Position numbers and translations under genes: made by a program. 64,000 nucleotides of DNA from Spirodela intermedia (taxonomy: Eukaryota; Streptophyta; Magnoliopsida; Alismatales; Araceae): positions 67,001-131,000 of the forward strand of contig LR746279.1 in the NCBI GenBank assembly GCA_902729315.2, in the 5' to 3' direction. Positions 63,386-64,000 of the stretch are shown piece after piece (within the stretch, counting starts at the first letter, position 1; each line of letters begins with the position of its first letter). Below the pieces are notes generated by a model. The model was given only the letters and a program-made list of their open reading frames with translations, was not told the origin of the DNA and searched no databases.

Positions 63386-63406
63386 CTATTTCGGGTTCCC
63401 CGACAT
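63386..63406 (-). promoter_or_regulatory. Short upstream ORF before UTP21
   Basis: On the minus strand an ATG at 63404-63406 opens a six-residue frame (MSGNPK) that stops at 63386-63388, 60 bp before the main UTP21 start. If the transcript begins upstream of it, it could reduce translation of the main frame. The transcription start is not visible. Confidence 0.4.
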
Positions 63407-64000
63407 GGCACTGAAACGATGAGAGGGGGAGGAGAAGAATCGAATGAAGAACACTGTCAGGGGTTTAGCCGGGGCTTGGCGGAAAAGCAGGGCAGAACGG
63501 GAGAGAGTAGGGTTTTTGGAGAGACGGGCGAGCGGGCAGGGGGCATGGCAATTTGTGGATTTCCCATTCTGCCCACACCCAAGGGGAGAGGGCATTTATG
63601 TAAATTAAGAAAACATAAGGGGGAAGGCTAAATACGTTAGGATTAAAACCGCATATCGGGTGGTAAATACAGATACGAGGGCCAAGGGGGAGGGGGGGGC
63701 TTTTGGTTGGGAAGGTCGGGCCGGATAATCCGAATTTGTTTTTTTAGGGGAGTAAATATTTTCGGATTTTTTCTGAAATATTGAAAAAGGCGTATGGCTC
63801 CTCAGTACGAAGAAAACCTTCATTTTGAGCCGGGCCATCGTCGGCATCCCCTCCGGCGCCGGCGGATCGTCCGGCTCCGAGGAAGCCAGAGAAGAGGAGG
63901 AACTCGGCCGGAGAGCAGGGAACGCACCTCAGCAACATGTGATCCCCGTCGCCGTCGCTGTCCCCGCCGTTCCTCAGCGACATCCCGTGACGGAGGAAGA
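63407..64000. other. Upstream region of UTP21 to the window end; no gene recognised
   Basis: GC-rich sequence expected to include the UTP21 promoter. A minus-strand frame at 63744-63983 begins MSLRNGGDSDGDGDHM but matches no family I recognise and runs into AT-rich sequence; it could be the 5' part of another gene or a chance frame. Confidence 0.35.

Noticed and set aside
1-64000. tRNA, rRNA and CRISPR-like arrays
   Set aside because: No cloverleaf, rRNA core sequence or regularly spaced repeat array was noticed; the tRNA-like words found are retrotransposon primer-binding sites.

Overview
This window is nuclear DNA of a flowering plant. Every gene found is a multi-exon plant gene with GT-AG introns, several first exons are very GC-rich next to AT-rich introns, and the spaces between genes hold decayed LTR retrotransposons. 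The GC-rich 5' ends suggest a monocot, but the sequence alone does not settle the species.

Left arm (1-30.2 kb): the 3' part of an organic cation/carnitine (nicotinate-type) major-facilitator transporter (+, 689-4155) faces a DUF1218 membrane protein (-, 4754-6122). After a gag relic comes a 3-ketoacyl-CoA synthase (-, 9945-11821) whose catalytic histidine is replaced by leucine. It shares a 1.1 kb divergent promoter region with an 11-exon PWI-like/RRM RNA-binding protein gene (+, 12956-21796). A second Ty3/gypsy relic (about 22.9-24.1 kb) separates this from a TORTIFOLIA1-like microtubule-associated HEAT protein gene (-, 24954-29543).

Centre (30.25-53 kb): a tandem segmental duplication. 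Each unit carries one complete 18-exon, 758-residue oxidosqualene cyclase gene of the cycloartenol-synthase type (OSC-A 30907-36656; OSC-B 46362-52199, both minus). The seam lies at 37546-37549, where the 4-bp word GCCT is shared by the left edge (30251), the seam and the right edge (52988). The second unit is split by about 8.5 kb of nested retrotransposons: a decayed minus-strand Ty3/gypsy element containing a minus-strand Ty1/copia element with both LTRs, a plus-strand copia fragment and an unclassified insert. The two cyclases differ at product-control positions (Val versus Ile at the CAS1 Ile481 position; DCTDE versus DCTGE in place of DCTAE).

Right arm (53-64 kb): a 17-exon UTP21/WDR36 gene (-, 52993-63325) for ribosome biogenesis. 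Its stop codon is 2 bp from the right edge of the duplication, so the sequence just 3' of UTP21 was copied to the upstream side of OSC-A. Exon models were built by eye from splice sites and family similarity; all complete models are in frame from start to stop.
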